Shown here piece after piece: positions 23,161-34,970 of a stretch of 64,000 bases of DNA; the stretch's first letter is position 1, and each line of letters starts with the position of its first letter. This stretch comes from Thuidium tamariscinum (Eukaryota; Streptophyta; Bryopsida; Hypnales; Thuidiaceae). The notes beneath the pieces were generated by a model. That model saw only the letters and a list, made by a program, of their open reading frames with translations, made no database searches and had not been told where the DNA came from. The stretch spans positions 8,166,501 to 8,230,500 of the forward strand of contig OX344750.2 of NCBI GenBank assembly GCA_947034885.2. The letters run 5' to 3'. The position numbers were made by a program, and so were the translations under genes.

Positions 23161-25123
23161 AATGGCAAATTAAGGTAGACATGCCTATTTAAAATCTAGC
23201 TATATTGGAGCCAATTCTAAGAGGGGCACATATTTCTTTAAAGTGTGCACATGTTTTTTCAATCAAATCCAAATGGAATCATAATTTTTCAATCAAAACT
23301 GTAATTTCTGTAAATTTTTGAAGTGGACAATTTTAAATTACAAAACCACCTCTAGGCTAAGGTCATAAACAACTTATAAACATCCTATAACCACCTAATC
23401 AACAACTAGATGTTCTCTATTTAAATAGAAACACATTACTCCAATTTGTCATAAAATCCTTGATTTTGTCATAGAGTGAAGGGAATTGGGTTTTTTTTAG
23501 GTAGAAATGGGGCCAAAACTAGAGTGACAAAAACAAACTGGTCTACTTGGTAGAATGGAGTTTCAAATGAAAATAGACTAGTCTACTTTAGCTTAAGAGA
23601 TTTGATTTCTTAACTTAAAAAAAATTTCACTTTAGATCTTGACTTTAAAAAAATTATTCTTCAAAACTAAATTGAAAATATAGGAAAAATAACTATAAAA
23701 AAAATAATGTAAATTTCATTTTATTTTAAGTTGTTAGTAGAAGGTACATCATAGAGGAAAAAATAAATCATGAATAGCTCTAAGGTGGAATTAGAAATAC
23801 TAGTTCTAATAGTGAGATTGTTCTAATAATCAAAGTTAATACTACAAAACTATTTGTTTAAAAAAGAAGTAAAATTGAAGTAAAAAACGAATCCTATGTC
23901 AAACAATTTCAAAATCTTTTAATTATTGACCGCAAAATAAAATGCTTCATAATCTTCACATCATCAATCTAAATAAAATGAATCAAAGTTCTAAGTAGAC
24001 AAAATTACAATCTATAAGAAAAAAACATTTTAAAACTTTTTTGAATTTGTTTTTACCTACATAATTTAGATCTAAACTTATTTTGATATGACTCTTGCCT
24101 TTAGGCACTAATTCAAATAAAACTACATTTCTAAAAAGCTAATAAGATTTTCTATCTTATAAAAGTGTTTCAAAAAGTTCCATAAAAAATTGACCTTATA
24201 GGAACTTGTCCAAAATCCATTTTGACCCCTTGTAGAGACAATGAAACTTTAGGAGATTACAATCTACTCATGTATTACTTATCAAGAAGATTTTGAAATA
24301 TAAAATTATGGATTGTGATTTTTTTTTAAATCATCCCCATTTGATTTTTTCTAATCTTCAAGGATCATCATATTCTTATATTTCTTAGCAAGTTAGCATC
24401 TTCACCTAAAATTTAAAAATTAGAAGAAATAGATTTGAATTAAAACTTCTCTTTGTGAGTTACGTAAAAGTCAAAGAATCATCCTAATGTTGTACTGAAG
24501 GGGTGCACTATGTAATATGTTAGGACATCATGTGCATTCAAGCCCCTAAAAGATGAGGGCTATGTAGGTACATTTGATGAATTAAAATAGGGACATCTTT
24601 ACGTAAATTTCTAAAGTCAAGTCATTTCAATCACCCTATCTTTATTTTGGAATTTTTTGGGGTGCTAATTAATTATACCCTATCACCCTATGTTCATTAT
24701 ACATAGAAAAGAATTCCATTTTTCTTGCAAACACAAAGAGAAGAGGATTTAAGGCCTTATTCATTAAAATGAGACAATTTACATATTTTGAGACTTTACC
24801 CTAAAAAAATTTTAGTCATTTATCATTGAATTGACGATAAGATGAGATTGCAACCTTTGGACAATTAAAGGTTTTTACATGTATTATTGTATTAAAGTCT
24901 CAAATTATCAAATAGACTCAAAATTATAAAGTTATGACCATTTATCTTTGACTCTAAGATAAAATTGAGACTATACTTTGTCTCAATATAAGAAATAAGG
25001 CCTTATTTCTTATTAAAACTTTGACTAAACATGTGATACATTTTAAAAAGACTAGATAAGCAATACTTTCATTCAACAATTGCATTCAAACACATTCAAA
25101 GTGTGAATACTTATAAGAGCATA
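23161..25123. other. AT-rich interior of the hAT-like element, no gene
   Basis: Very AT-rich, with stops dense in all frames. A diverged unit of the ~217-bp satellite is recognisable near 24,350-24,510. Confidence 0.45.
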
Positions 25124-25236
25124 ACCATTAGTTGTCACCATTAGTTGTCATGCATTAGTTGTCACCATTAGTTGTTACCATTAGTTGTCATGCATTAGTT
25201 GTCACCATTAGTTGTCACCCATTAGTTGTCACTCTC
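25124..25236. repeat. Minisatellite, unit ATTAGTTGTCACC
   Basis: About eight units of 12-15 bp (ATTAGTTGTCACC, with a longer ATTAGTTGTCATGC variant) in direct tandem. Confidence 0.8.
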
Positions 25237-25519
25237 ATTTATATGTAGAGCTCATGCTCTCATAAAATTTAGTTCATAGGATTCTTAATTTCAAACTTTG
25301 TTTACTACATAATAGTTTAGATTTTTGGAGATTCTTATTAGCAACCCAACTTTAGAAAAAGAAGAAGAAGGTAAAGTTGTGTATTATTTCCTATCCTTCA
25401 TTATTTATAATGAGTAATATCCCATTTTAGTAATGCTAGTTTACATCTAAAAATTGTCTAAAATTTAGGCCAAGAGAATTAAAACCACACTTCATTTGAT
25501 TGCACATTATAATTAAAGA

Positions 25520-27090
25520 ATTTGGAGTGCCCTTCAAGATGTTGTATTATTGAATAATTAGATTTCAATATACAAAAAAATGAATGGATATTTGTGTAAG
25601 AACTTCATCATTTTAATTTCTCTATTTTTCAAGCATCATTATATTCATGTATTATTTACCACCTTCACCAAAAATTTTAAGACTAGAGGGAAGAGATTAT
25701 TTTAACTTAGAACTTCTCTTCTGATTTTATATAAAATTCATAGTCATTTTAATGGTGTAACATTTATAAAGTGGATTTTAGGATACAAAATAATGATTTG
25801 AATTTTGTATAATTAAGAATTTCTTTGTTTGAATTTTTTTATTTTCCAAGCATCAACATATTCATGTATTCTTCATTACCTTTACCAAAACTTTAAAAAC
25901 TAAAGGGAAGAGATTTAAATGAAAACTTTCCCTTTTGATCGAATCAAATCTTAAAGCCATCATTATGGTGTAATATTCATTAAGTGAATTTTAGAATAAA
26001 AAATAATGCATGGATATTTGTGAACGATCTTCTCCATTTGAAATTCTCTATTTTCCAAGCATCATTATATTTATGTACTATTTATCAATTTTCACCTTCA
26101 ACAATAAAGAAAAAAGAAAAAAAGAAGAGGTTTAAATAAAAACTTCTTCTTTTGATTTATACAAATGTTATTTGAAGGCTCATCCTAATGGCAAATTATT
26201 TATCAAGCAAATTTTAGAATTCAAAATAGTGGATGGAGACTTTAATAACAATTTGCCTATTTCAATTTTTCCTATTTTTGAACCATCATCATAGTCATGT
26301 CTTATTTAGGCACCACTTTGATTTCATCTTAAAAATTAGAAGGAAGAGGTATAAGTGAAATAAGTTTTCTTTTTGATATACAACTTTATTTTGAAGGCTC
26401 ATCCTCATGGTGAATTATTTTATCAAATAGATTTTAGAACTCAAAATAGTGGATGGAGACTTTATTAACAATTTGCCTATTCAACTTTTTTCAATTTTCA
26501 AGCATCATAATACCTATGTCTTATTTAAATACAACCTTACTCTCATCTTTAAAATTAGAAGGAACAGATTAAAAAATGAAACTTCTCTTTTAGATTTATG
26601 CAACTTTTATTTGAAGGCTCATATTTTTGGTAAATTATTTATCAAGAAAACTTTAGAACTCAAAATAGTGGATAGAGATTTCAATAACAACTTGCCCATT
26701 TGAGTTTTTCTATTTCCAAAGTATCACCGTACTCATATTTTATTAGGTCACCACCTTCATGTCAATTCTAAAAATTAGTGGAAAGATATTTAAATGAAAA
26801 CATTTTCTTTTTGATTTACAAAAATGTCAAAGAATTATCCTACCAAAAAAAAATATCAAATAAATTCTAGTATACAATATAATAGATGGAGACTCAAGTA
26901 TATAAGAATATATCCATTAGAATTCTCCATTCTTTAAGCATCATTCTACTCAAGTATTTTTTATTACCTCAATCTACAATTTTAGAATTAGAAGGATGAA
27001 ATTTAAATGATAACTTCTCCTTTTAATTTATGTAAATGTCAATGAGTCATTTTAATAATGACTTATTTATGAATTGAACTTCAAAATACA
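25520..27090. repeat. Degenerate ~217-bp satellite, 7-8 units
   Basis: A 'caagcatcat' landmark recurs near 25,631, 25,849, 26,058, 26,282, 26,497, 26,720 and 26,937. Each is followed by 'attatt/cttattt', an 'aaattagaaggaa' block and 'aaacttctctttt'. The spacing is 209-224 bp. The units differ substantially, so the array is old. Non-coding. Confidence 0.7.
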
Positions 27091-27640
27091 AAATAATAAA
27101 TAAAGATCTATGTAAAATTGTAAATTGTTCCCCATTTAATAAATCAATATACAAAAAATTACAATTCCATTTACAAAAACATCCATACAATAATAAATTC
27201 CCCTCTATACAAAAGTTGAATGCTCATTGAAATTTTTGACCTTATCACTTCAATTATAAAGTAGAAAAAATTCATAGATTAAAATAGACATACAAAAATT
27301 AAAGCTTTACTATAGATAATTCAAGATAAACAAATTTTGAGAAGAGCTTTAATATTTAGCAAATGATATAAGACATCTATCCATTGAAGTCTAATCTCAA
27401 ACATAAACATTGTCTTAGCTCACCAAATATAAAATGTACATTAATATGTATAAAAATTGATGCAAGTGTAACTCATCATAATCAACTTTACTACTCTTTC
27501 CTCCAATTTAAAAAAAATGCCATACTCTATGTCTCATAGGCAATCACTTCTCTACAACCTCTTATAGAAGAATACTGGTTTAAAGTCACCGCATAGGGAA
27601 GATAGAGCCGTTGTCCCCAAATTTCCAATTTTTTGCAATT
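27091..27640. other. AT-rich spacer, no gene seen
   Basis: Lies between the satellite and the GGGCGACC array. No ORF or repeat structure recognised. Confidence 0.4.
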
Positions 27641-27644
27641 TTTT

Positions 27645-29150
27645 GAGTATTTTGGGTCTTGGGGACCTCTTTAAAGGAGAATGTGGATCTAGGGCGACCT
27701 CTTGAAGGAGAATGCGGGTCTAGGGCGATTTCTTGTAGGAGAACGCGGGTGTAGGGCGACCTCTTAAGGAGGTGGGAGTTGTTTGCCCCCAAAATTTCAA
27801 TTTTTTGTAATTTTGGGGCCAATTTGGGTCTTGGGGACTTCTTTGAAGGAGAATGCGGGTGTAGGGCTACCTCGTGTGGGGCTACTTTGGGTCTTGGGGC
27901 GACCTCTTCTGGGCGACCGCGGGTGTAGGGCGACCACGGGTGGAGGTGGGAGCCATTCCCTTGTCCAAGTCCAAAAAAAGCCATTTTTGGGCCATTTTGG
28001 GCCATTTTTGGGCGACTTCGGGTCTTGGGGGGACCTCTTGTGGGCGACCGCGGGTGGAGGTGGGAGCCATCCCTTGTCCAAGTCCAAAAAAAGCCATTTT
28101 TGGGCCATTTTTGGCCATTTTGGGGTGACTGCGGGTCTTGGGGCGACCTCTTGTGGGCGACCGCGGGTGTGGGGCGACCGAAGGTAGGAGAACTCGGGTG
28201 TAGGGCGACCGCGGGTGGAGGTGGGAGCCATTCCCTTGTCCAAGTCCAAAAAAAGCCATTTTTGGGCCATTTTTGGCCATTTTGGGGCGACTTCGGGTCT
28301 TGGGGCGACCTCTTGTGGGCGACCGCGGGTGTGGGGCGACCAAAGGTAGGAGAACTCGGGTGTAGGGCGACCGCGGGTGGAGGTGGGAGCCATTCCCTTG
28401 TCCAAGTCCAAAAAAAGCCATTTTTGGGCCATTTTGGGCCATTTTGGGGCGACTTCGGGTCTTGGGGCGACCTCTTGTGGGCGACCGCGGGTGTGGGGCG
28501 ACCGAAGGTAGGAGAACGCAGGTGTAGGGCGACCGCAGGTGGAGGTGGGAGCCATTTCCTTGTCCAAGTTCAAAAAAAGCCATTTTTGGGCCATTTTGGG
28601 CCATTTTGGGGCGACTTCGGGTCTTGGGGCGACCTCTTGTGGGCGATCGCGGGTGAGGGGCGACCGAAGGTAGGAGAACGCGGGTGTAGGGCGACCGCGG
28701 GTGGAGGTGGGAGCCATTCCCTTGTCCAAGTCCAAAAAAAAACCATTTTAGGGCCATTTTGGGCCATTTTGGGCCATTTTGGGTCATTTTGGGGTGACTT
28801 CGGGTCTTGGGGCGACTTCTTTTAGGGGGTCTAGGGCGACCTCTTAAGGAGAACGCGCTGTTAGGGCGACCTCTTAAGGAGGTGGGAGTTGTTTGCCCCC
28901 AAAATTTCAATTTTTTGCAATTTTGGGGCCATTTGGGGTCTTGGGGATCTTTTTGAAGGAGAATGCGGGTCTAGGGCGACTTCTTGTAGGAGAACGCGGG
29001 TGTAGGGCGACCTCTTAAGGAGGTGGGAGTTGTTTGCCCCCAAAATTTCAATTTTTTGCAATTTTGGGGCCATTTTGGGTCTTGGGGACCTCTTTGAAGG
29101 AGAACGCGGGTCTAGGGCGATCACTTGTATGGGAACGCGGGTTTAAAACA
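27645..29150. repeat. Internal GGGCGACC array (162-bp and ~143-bp units)
   Basis: The central part (about 27,900-28,830) is a tandem array with the landmark 'tccaagtccaaaaaaa' at 162-bp spacing over the last four or five units. The edges carry a different ~143-bp unit with 'gttgtttgcccccaaaattt' (near 27,778, 28,889 and 29,032). Because 162 is a multiple of three and the units are stop-poor, frames of 260-340 codons stay open on both strands, rich in Arg-Gly-Arg-Pro or Trp-Gly-Asp. They are by-products of the repeat, not genes. Confidence 0.8.
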
Positions 29151-31257
29151 TAATTTTATAGGAGAATGCTTGTCTAAGGCGATTGTAATTGGTGTGTGAG
29201 CTATTACCTTGCTTTTGGATGAGTTTCTTTTATTTCGAAATTTTTTGGCCATTAAAACGAGGTTTTGAATTTTTTAACTTTTTTTCAATTCTACTTGAAG
29301 AATTATTTATTATTATTTTTTGTCCGAGGGTTCTCATATCATCACAGACTCTGGAGACCCTAGAAATAGTTATTTTCTAAGTTATTGAAAAATATTTATT
29401 GCTTACCTCCTCTTTGTTTCTTCGATTGAGTTTGGAGAGCTTAATGCCTTGATATTTTTCTCTAGGAATGTATTTTAGGAGTTCTTGATTTCTAGGGTTT
29501 GTAATGCTTGAAGAACCATTGTGCCTTTAGAGAATTAGGGAACAAATGAGATTTTATATAGGTACCTATTGTCTTAATTTTTGTCTTGATTATTGGATTT
29601 TTTTTTGAAGATAGAAAAATTGATTAGCTTCATATGAATTTATATTTTTTCAATTAGTATCCAAGATAAAAAGTTATGCCTAAATAAACTCAAAACAACA
29701 GAGAGGAGTAGCCCACAACAATTTTTAAAATCAAAGTTTTATTTTTTATTTTTTTCTCATAGATTATATTTTTGCCTACATGAAAAGTTTTGATACATTT
29801 GGATTTATTTTGAGAAAGTTATGAACAATCTTGTTTCTTGGACAATTGAATCATTGTCTTGAAAAATAATTTATTGAATTCATATCTAAATGCAATATTT
29901 ACAATTATTAAAAAGGATATCCACAAATTTTTGTACTAGTTAGGTATAAGAATCTAAGGTTAGATGCCGGAAAAAACAATTTTCAAATTTTTCTTCTCTT
30001 TGCTATAAAAATGAGAGTTTAAGTATTTTTTTTTGTAGAAAAATGGCCTTGGTCCTTTAGGGATTAAGAACTCAAGTGTTCTAAAATTGCCCTTGTTCTT
30101 CAAATTGTCCCTCTATATAGTGCTAAAATCTTTATTATGGTTTGCAAGCTCTTTCTTGTAATTATGCATTAAAATTAAACAATTTGGTTGTCTAGTTAAA
30201 ACTTTTAATGTCATTTAAGAATGACTAAAAGAAGCCCTAAAAAAAAGATGCATTAGGGAACTATGTGGGTTGACTTTATGTACCTTGATATTATTTTTTT
30301 ATCCCCCAAGATTCATTCCAAATATCTTATTATGGAAAGAAAGTTGAAGAACTATTGGTAGATGACTCTAGAATTATTCTCTGTGAATAGGTGACAACAT
30401 TTAAAGAAGAGTATAGTAAGAATGCAAGAAAAGTATAAATATACAATGGAATCTATTTTGTATTTTATTAGAAAATTTTCCGAATTAATGAAAATGAATT
30501 AATAATATGGAAAAAATACAATAGTAAAGTTTCTGAAAATGCATTAATTAATGAAGAAGTTGAGTGTATTGATCTAAAGAAGCAATTGGCAAGTAGATAG
30601 TTGGTGAACTTGGTTATGGATAAACCATGGTTGATGAAGCCCTTGAAAGTAGTTTCCTCCATCCATTGTTTTGTAATAAGACATGATATTATTATACTAG
30701 CATAAATTCTTAAGCCACATTGCATGCCTCTAAATTTCAAAAAGTAATGTAAATAAATTAACTTGTTCTTTTATGATGTGCCATTTAAAAAAGAATATTG
30801 AATATCCTATATGCAAGGTGATAAGGTGTTGAGGTCTATGTATAGAATCTCAAATTTGAATTTTCTTGTGCAAATTTTTGTAATTTTTGTCATAAAATTT
30901 AATCTCATTTGTTCATTTCTAAATTATTATGTGAAAAATTTGCAAAAATGAAATTAAAATATAACTTGTAAGGGATCAAAAATCCACTTGTCTAAAGCTA
31001 TGATTCATTGTATTTGGACTAAACATAAAAAATTATAGACAATCTTGTTTATTGAGCAATTATAGAAACTTCTTGAAAAAATAACATATTAGATTTCATT
31101 TTGAATGCAATTTTCACAAATTTTCTAAAAAATTGTTTGTCAAGGTTAAATTTTCTTCCTAGAAGAATCACACAATTAGAATTTACATGTTTCAATTACA
31201 TCTTAGAACTATTAATAATTTATTTTCTTGTTCAATCTATTTCTACCTAACAATTTG
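29151..31257. other. AT-rich interior of the hAT-like element, no gene
   Basis: No coding signal. A solitary family C right end (CTTGGTCCTTTAGGGATTAA) lies at about 30,048-30,067 without a partner. Confidence 0.45.
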
Positions 31258-31800
31258 TTAACCCCTAAGTACTCAAGCAACCATTTTTGGTTGTTGCCTT
31301 ACTTTGGGAGTTTGGGTATAATTTTTGGGCATAATTTCTTTTTGCTTCACTTTAAAAAAAATAGATTGTCTTTCAACATTTACATTCAAAACTAATTAAG
31401 ATCAATATGGCCAAAAAGAAATTATTAGAAAAATATCATGAAGTGTTTATAATTGCATAGTGTTGAAAAACTTAATATTTGGAAAAAGTGTTGATGCTCT
31501 CATTACTAGATCTTTTTCATTTTTTCACAAATCAATAGAAATCATAGTTTTGACTAATTCAAATAAAACTTCAAGTGCTATTTAAGATGAAAATTGTATT
31601 TTTGGTGATTTTTTTGAAGTTATATCTTCAAAATTCATTTGAAGATAATCTAAAAACAACTTTATAACTGTACCTATATAGATACTTTCTATTTTTTGTG
31701 CTTCACATAATCTTCTTTGATGCTAACTTCAAAAAAATTATAGAAATTGTATTTTATCACATTTGTATTTTGTCCTAACCCCTTGGGCTCTTAGGAGTAA
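31258..31800. mobile_element. Family B TIR element, short form (543 bp), nested
   Basis: It starts TTAACCCCTAAGTACTCAAG and ends CCCCTTGGGCTCTTAGGAGTAA. The internal order matches the other family B copies and the 3' duplication is absent. It lies inside the 12.5-kb hAT-like element. Confidence 0.65.
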
Positions 31801-31928
31801 TTCAACATAAAAAACAAAGTCTATAGTGCATAAATTTTCCACAAATAGTGGTCAAAGTCATTGAAATTGTAGGCCAACATTCAAAATTTTATTTTTCCAA
31901 CTTTGAATGCAAATATCTTCTAATTTGT

Positions 31929-32643
31929 GGGTGATCGCATGAAAGACTTGTACTATTTGTTGCGTTTTGCAATAGTACTTCTAACTTTTTTTGGAGTACT
32001 ATTTAATTAGAAAAATAATTTTTAAATTAAAAAAATATACCTTTAAGACAAAGGTACTTACAAAAGGAATTGTATAGGAAAATTTTCTAAGTAGGAGAAC
32101 TGGAAAAGTGCCAAACCTTAAGAAAATACATACCTTCATGTTTTAATTAGGGAAAAATAGTAAGAATAAGTAAATACAAAAAATAAAAAGTGGCCATTTG
32201 CAACAATTTTATGGAGATGGTCATTCAGTTAAAAATCTACCAAAATAATATTTTATATGTTTCAAAATACAAGCAAAATGAAGCTCTCTTTATAGACCTC
32301 CACATGACATAAAATTAACTATTTTTAAAAATCCTTGTGTGTAAAACTAGAAGTCTATTAGAAGACCATCTCATCCAAATTTCATCTCAAAATCATTAAA
32401 AAAAGGTATTCCATAGTACTAAGAACTTCCAAATTGTCATATGTGACATTCAATCACTAGTATTATTTTTATATTAAATATTTTTGAAAATTTTCAAAAA
32501 TTCATGTAAGCTATATGATAGTTATGAGTACCTTTTCTAGAAATCTTGAGTCATTTGGAGCAAAAATACAAAAGTTATGGTCAAAAAATAGATCAACATG
32601 AGACATGTGATGAAAAATAGTACAAGTCTTTCATGCAATTGCC
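31929..32643. mobile_element. Family A TIR element (715 bp), nested
   Basis: GGGTGATCGCATGAAAGACTTGTAC at the left is mirrored by GTACAAGTCTTTCATGCAATTGCC at the right (counted in two parts, 'gtacaagtctttcatg' and 'caattgcc'). It is colinear with the 16,692 copy throughout. The imperfect flanks TTTGT/TTTAT fit an eroded 5-bp duplication. It lies inside the hAT-like element. Confidence 0.7.
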
Positions 32644-33299
32644 TTTATATGGTCATACCTCATGAAAATTTTACCACATGATTTTAGACAAGTGAAGTAG
32701 AAGATTTTATTGTTACATCCACTTTTTTGTATTTTTAGAGAAGTGTAACAAATGTAATTTGCAATAGAAGAGGTTGCCCCCTTTTTTTTGCAATGGAATT
32801 TCTCCATATGTTAACCAAAAAAAAAAAATGCGTTTTTCTGGAACATCCCTACTTGAAGGCAATATTCTACTTATCCTTAATCATAGAGTATCACGTTTTA
32901 TCAGTGTAATCCATTTCTTGTCCTATAAATTATGATCTGGAGGAGCCTTCTTAGAAAGACCTTGTCTACTGTCATATTTTTTTCACTGCTACTCTAATTA
33001 CTTCCTATGATAAGAGAAGAAATAGATCATAACATGTCCCACTCTCCTAAGTACAAACTTTTCCATGTTGTCACTCTTGCCCAAGTTATTCCATACACAC
33101 ATGAGTTTGGTTAATTTGTGCAAGAAAATTTTTAATCATAAATCCCAGCTTTAGAGCTTGGTTTTAAAATTATATCCTATTTTTTTCCTTGAGACATGCC
33201 TTGTAGAAGTATTTTCTAGAGTATCCTAATATTTCTCAAAGAATGGCTCCATACTCATGTCTATTAGAAAAAATCTCAGTGACATATAGCTACTATGTT
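32644..33299. other. AT-rich stretch, no gene seen
   Basis: No ORF or repeat boundary recognised. Confidence 0.4.
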
Positions 33300-34010
33300 C
33301 TAAAATATCACATCATTTTTTCCAAACATAAGGACTAACAATGCAGCCCTGTGTTTTATTTCCCATATCAACAACCTTGTGACAACCTCCAGAGACTCTA
33401 TTTCTATAACTTCCCATCACTATGTGGAACAATGGAAGTAGTGGTTTGCTTAAATCACTGAACTGCTCCAAGAGGATGTGGCCCTCACCTGTGCCCATCC
33501 CAGCAACAAAAAACACACAAATGTCCTGTCAGTGAGGTGCAACGGGTGTCTTCAGACCACATCGCGTGTTATAGCTTTCACAAGTTACAAATTCAAATGA
33601 CAAAAGCAACTACCACACTGCAAATATTCCACACTGTAATTCCATTGAACCTGGTTGTTAGAAGCACGCTGTGATGAAGACATGATTCGTCCAAAATATT
33701 CCCCGACTCACTCCAGCCTATGCCTCAGCTCCCGAGTTTCTAGTTATCAGTTTACTGAAGTTTTCTAGCAATCTCCGTTTTTTCACCGTTCAGCACCCAC
33801 CAGCAAGACTAGCAGACCACTGCTGAAATCACCGAGTATTCTGATCAGGTTCGGTGTTTTGTAGCTCCTGTACCGAGTTTGGTCATATCAAGCTTGTTCC
33901 TCGGTCCCTGTTTGACTGCCGGTTTGTTTTGACCGTTTCATTGGGGCTTTGACTCGTCCCGTGAGTTGGGATCTTGCCCACAGGTAGCTTCTTCATTGTC
34001 AATATCAGAG
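33300..34010 (-). other. GC-richer island inside the hAT-like element
   Basis: About 0.7 kb of balanced composition stands out from its AT-rich surroundings. On the minus strand a 67-codon frame (33,313-33,516) contains Gly-Met-Gly-Thr-Gly-Glu-Gly-His and ends Tyr-Val-Trp-Lys-Lys; no family is recognised. The adjoining 33,680-33,970 is pyrimidine-rich with repeated 'ccgagtttc/ccgagt' words. It could be a captured fragment of a host gene or the last trace of the element's own gene; neither can be shown. Confidence 0.35.
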
Positions 34011-34589
34011 AGATACTGAATCATCCAAGCATGTTGTTTACTTTTTCAGATTTATGCTTCAAGATGCTAGAATTTAAATGAACTTCAATAATTTCTCCAG
34101 GCAAGAACTAGCTGTAAGATAAAGTACTTATAGCTGGAGCATGTCTGGTAAGTCATAAGGTTTAAATTTTTTTCCAAATGTACTTAATTTAGGCATGTGT
34201 TATTGGACTAACATCATATCTTGAGTTTCAAGTGATGCAAATCAACGTCCATAAATGTTTTACTATTTTGATAGACCAAATAGCAATAAGTGGTTTTTTT
34301 TTTCCATGTATACTTGGACTTTTAAAGTCAAGTCTTTGTTAATCACAAAATCAGCATGTATAAATAGCATCACTTATTACCTTGTTTTGAAACAACCACT
34401 AGTAATAGTTGAGCCTTTCTTCTAGTCATTATAAATGGACTCTACTCATATTTTGAGCCTCAAAAAATCATCATTTATAAATAGTTTTACTACTACATTT
34501 TTTTGATATATCCCATATCAATAAGTAGTTATTTTTCACATCAAGATTCTACCACTTGGATATTGAATCTTAAAAAAGAAAAAAAGAAA

Positions 34590-34690
34590 AAAAGAAAGAG
34601 GTCGCCCTTACCCGAGGTCGCCCCACCCGAGGTCGCCCTACCCGAGGTCGCCCCACCCGAGGTCGCCCCTACCCGAGGTCGCCCTAAAAT
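34590..34690. repeat. Right subterminal GGTCGCCC repeats
   Basis: Six or seven units of about 16 bp (GAGGTCGCCCYWACCC) form the inverted counterpart of the units near the left end of the element. Confidence 0.85.
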
Positions 34691-34716
34691 GTAACACGTG
34701 GATGCCACATGGCATC

Positions 34717-34738
34717 CAGGTGGCATTATTTTCCACGT
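34717..34738. other. Hairpin and CACGTG motifs near the right end of the hAT-like element
   Basis: The stretch around 34,695-34,745 contains GGATGCCA-CA-TGGCATCC and two CCACGTGG/ACACGTGG words. Related ACGTGGC words occur at the left end (22,490-22,530). Position given is approximate. Confidence 0.45.
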
Positions 34739-34855
34739 GGTAATTTTAAAAAAGTCAAAGGTAAATTTGACTTTTATGGACGTTGCGGAGGGTCTACTGG
34801 ACGTTTCGTGACGTCGCGATGTCGCGATGTCACAATGTCCGGCAGAACAACCCTG

Positions 34856-34863
34856 CTTTGTAT
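34856..34863. repeat. Target-site duplication, right copy
   Basis: CTTTGTAT directly follows CCCTG and is identical to 22,332-22,339. Confidence 0.85.
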
Positions 34864-34909
34864 ATGTAAGTGAAGGTACAAGGTGCACAGTTTTTGTTGA
34901 GAATGAATG

Positions 34910-34939
34910 AATACCTCAAAGTCCATTCTTTGAGGTATT
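34910..34939. other. 12-bp perfect hairpin
   Basis: AATACCTCAAAG, a six-base loop (tccatt), then CTTTGAGGTATT. Just outside the hAT-like element. Function unknown. Confidence 0.75.
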
Positions 34940-34970
34940 GATACTGAATTTTCGCTTTAATCCATTTTTA

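Larger units (their letters stand above)
22340..34855. mobile_element. 12.5-kb hAT-like DNA transposon, no transposase seen
   Basis: The left end reads CAGGGTTGTTCTG..GACAT and the right end, reverse-complemented, reads the same. Both sit directly against the perfect 8-bp duplication CTTTGTAT. CAGGG termini and 8-bp target duplications are hallmarks of the hAT superfamily (established knowledge). The first ~200 bp inside each end are loosely similar: a GTAAATTT block, an ACGTGGCA block, then inverted GGGCGACC repeats, which suit the role of subterminal transposase-binding sites (inference). The interior is AT-rich with satellites, a large GGGCGACC array, nested family A and B elements and a small GC-rich island, but no DDE/RNase-H or hAT dimerisation region could be read. 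The element is therefore probably non-autonomous or a dead remnant. Confidence 0.8.

Noticed and set aside
27586-29124. Open frames of up to 342 codons on both strands, rich in Arg-Gly-Arg-Pro or Trp-Gly-Asp
   Set aside because: They run through the tandem GGGCGACC array in several frames and on both strands at once, because the unit length is a multiple of three. No start context or domain.
22340-34855. Search for a hAT transposase inside the large element
   Set aside because: No frame longer than about 100 codons outside the repeat array, and no residues resembling the DDE/RNase-H core or dimerisation region could be read.
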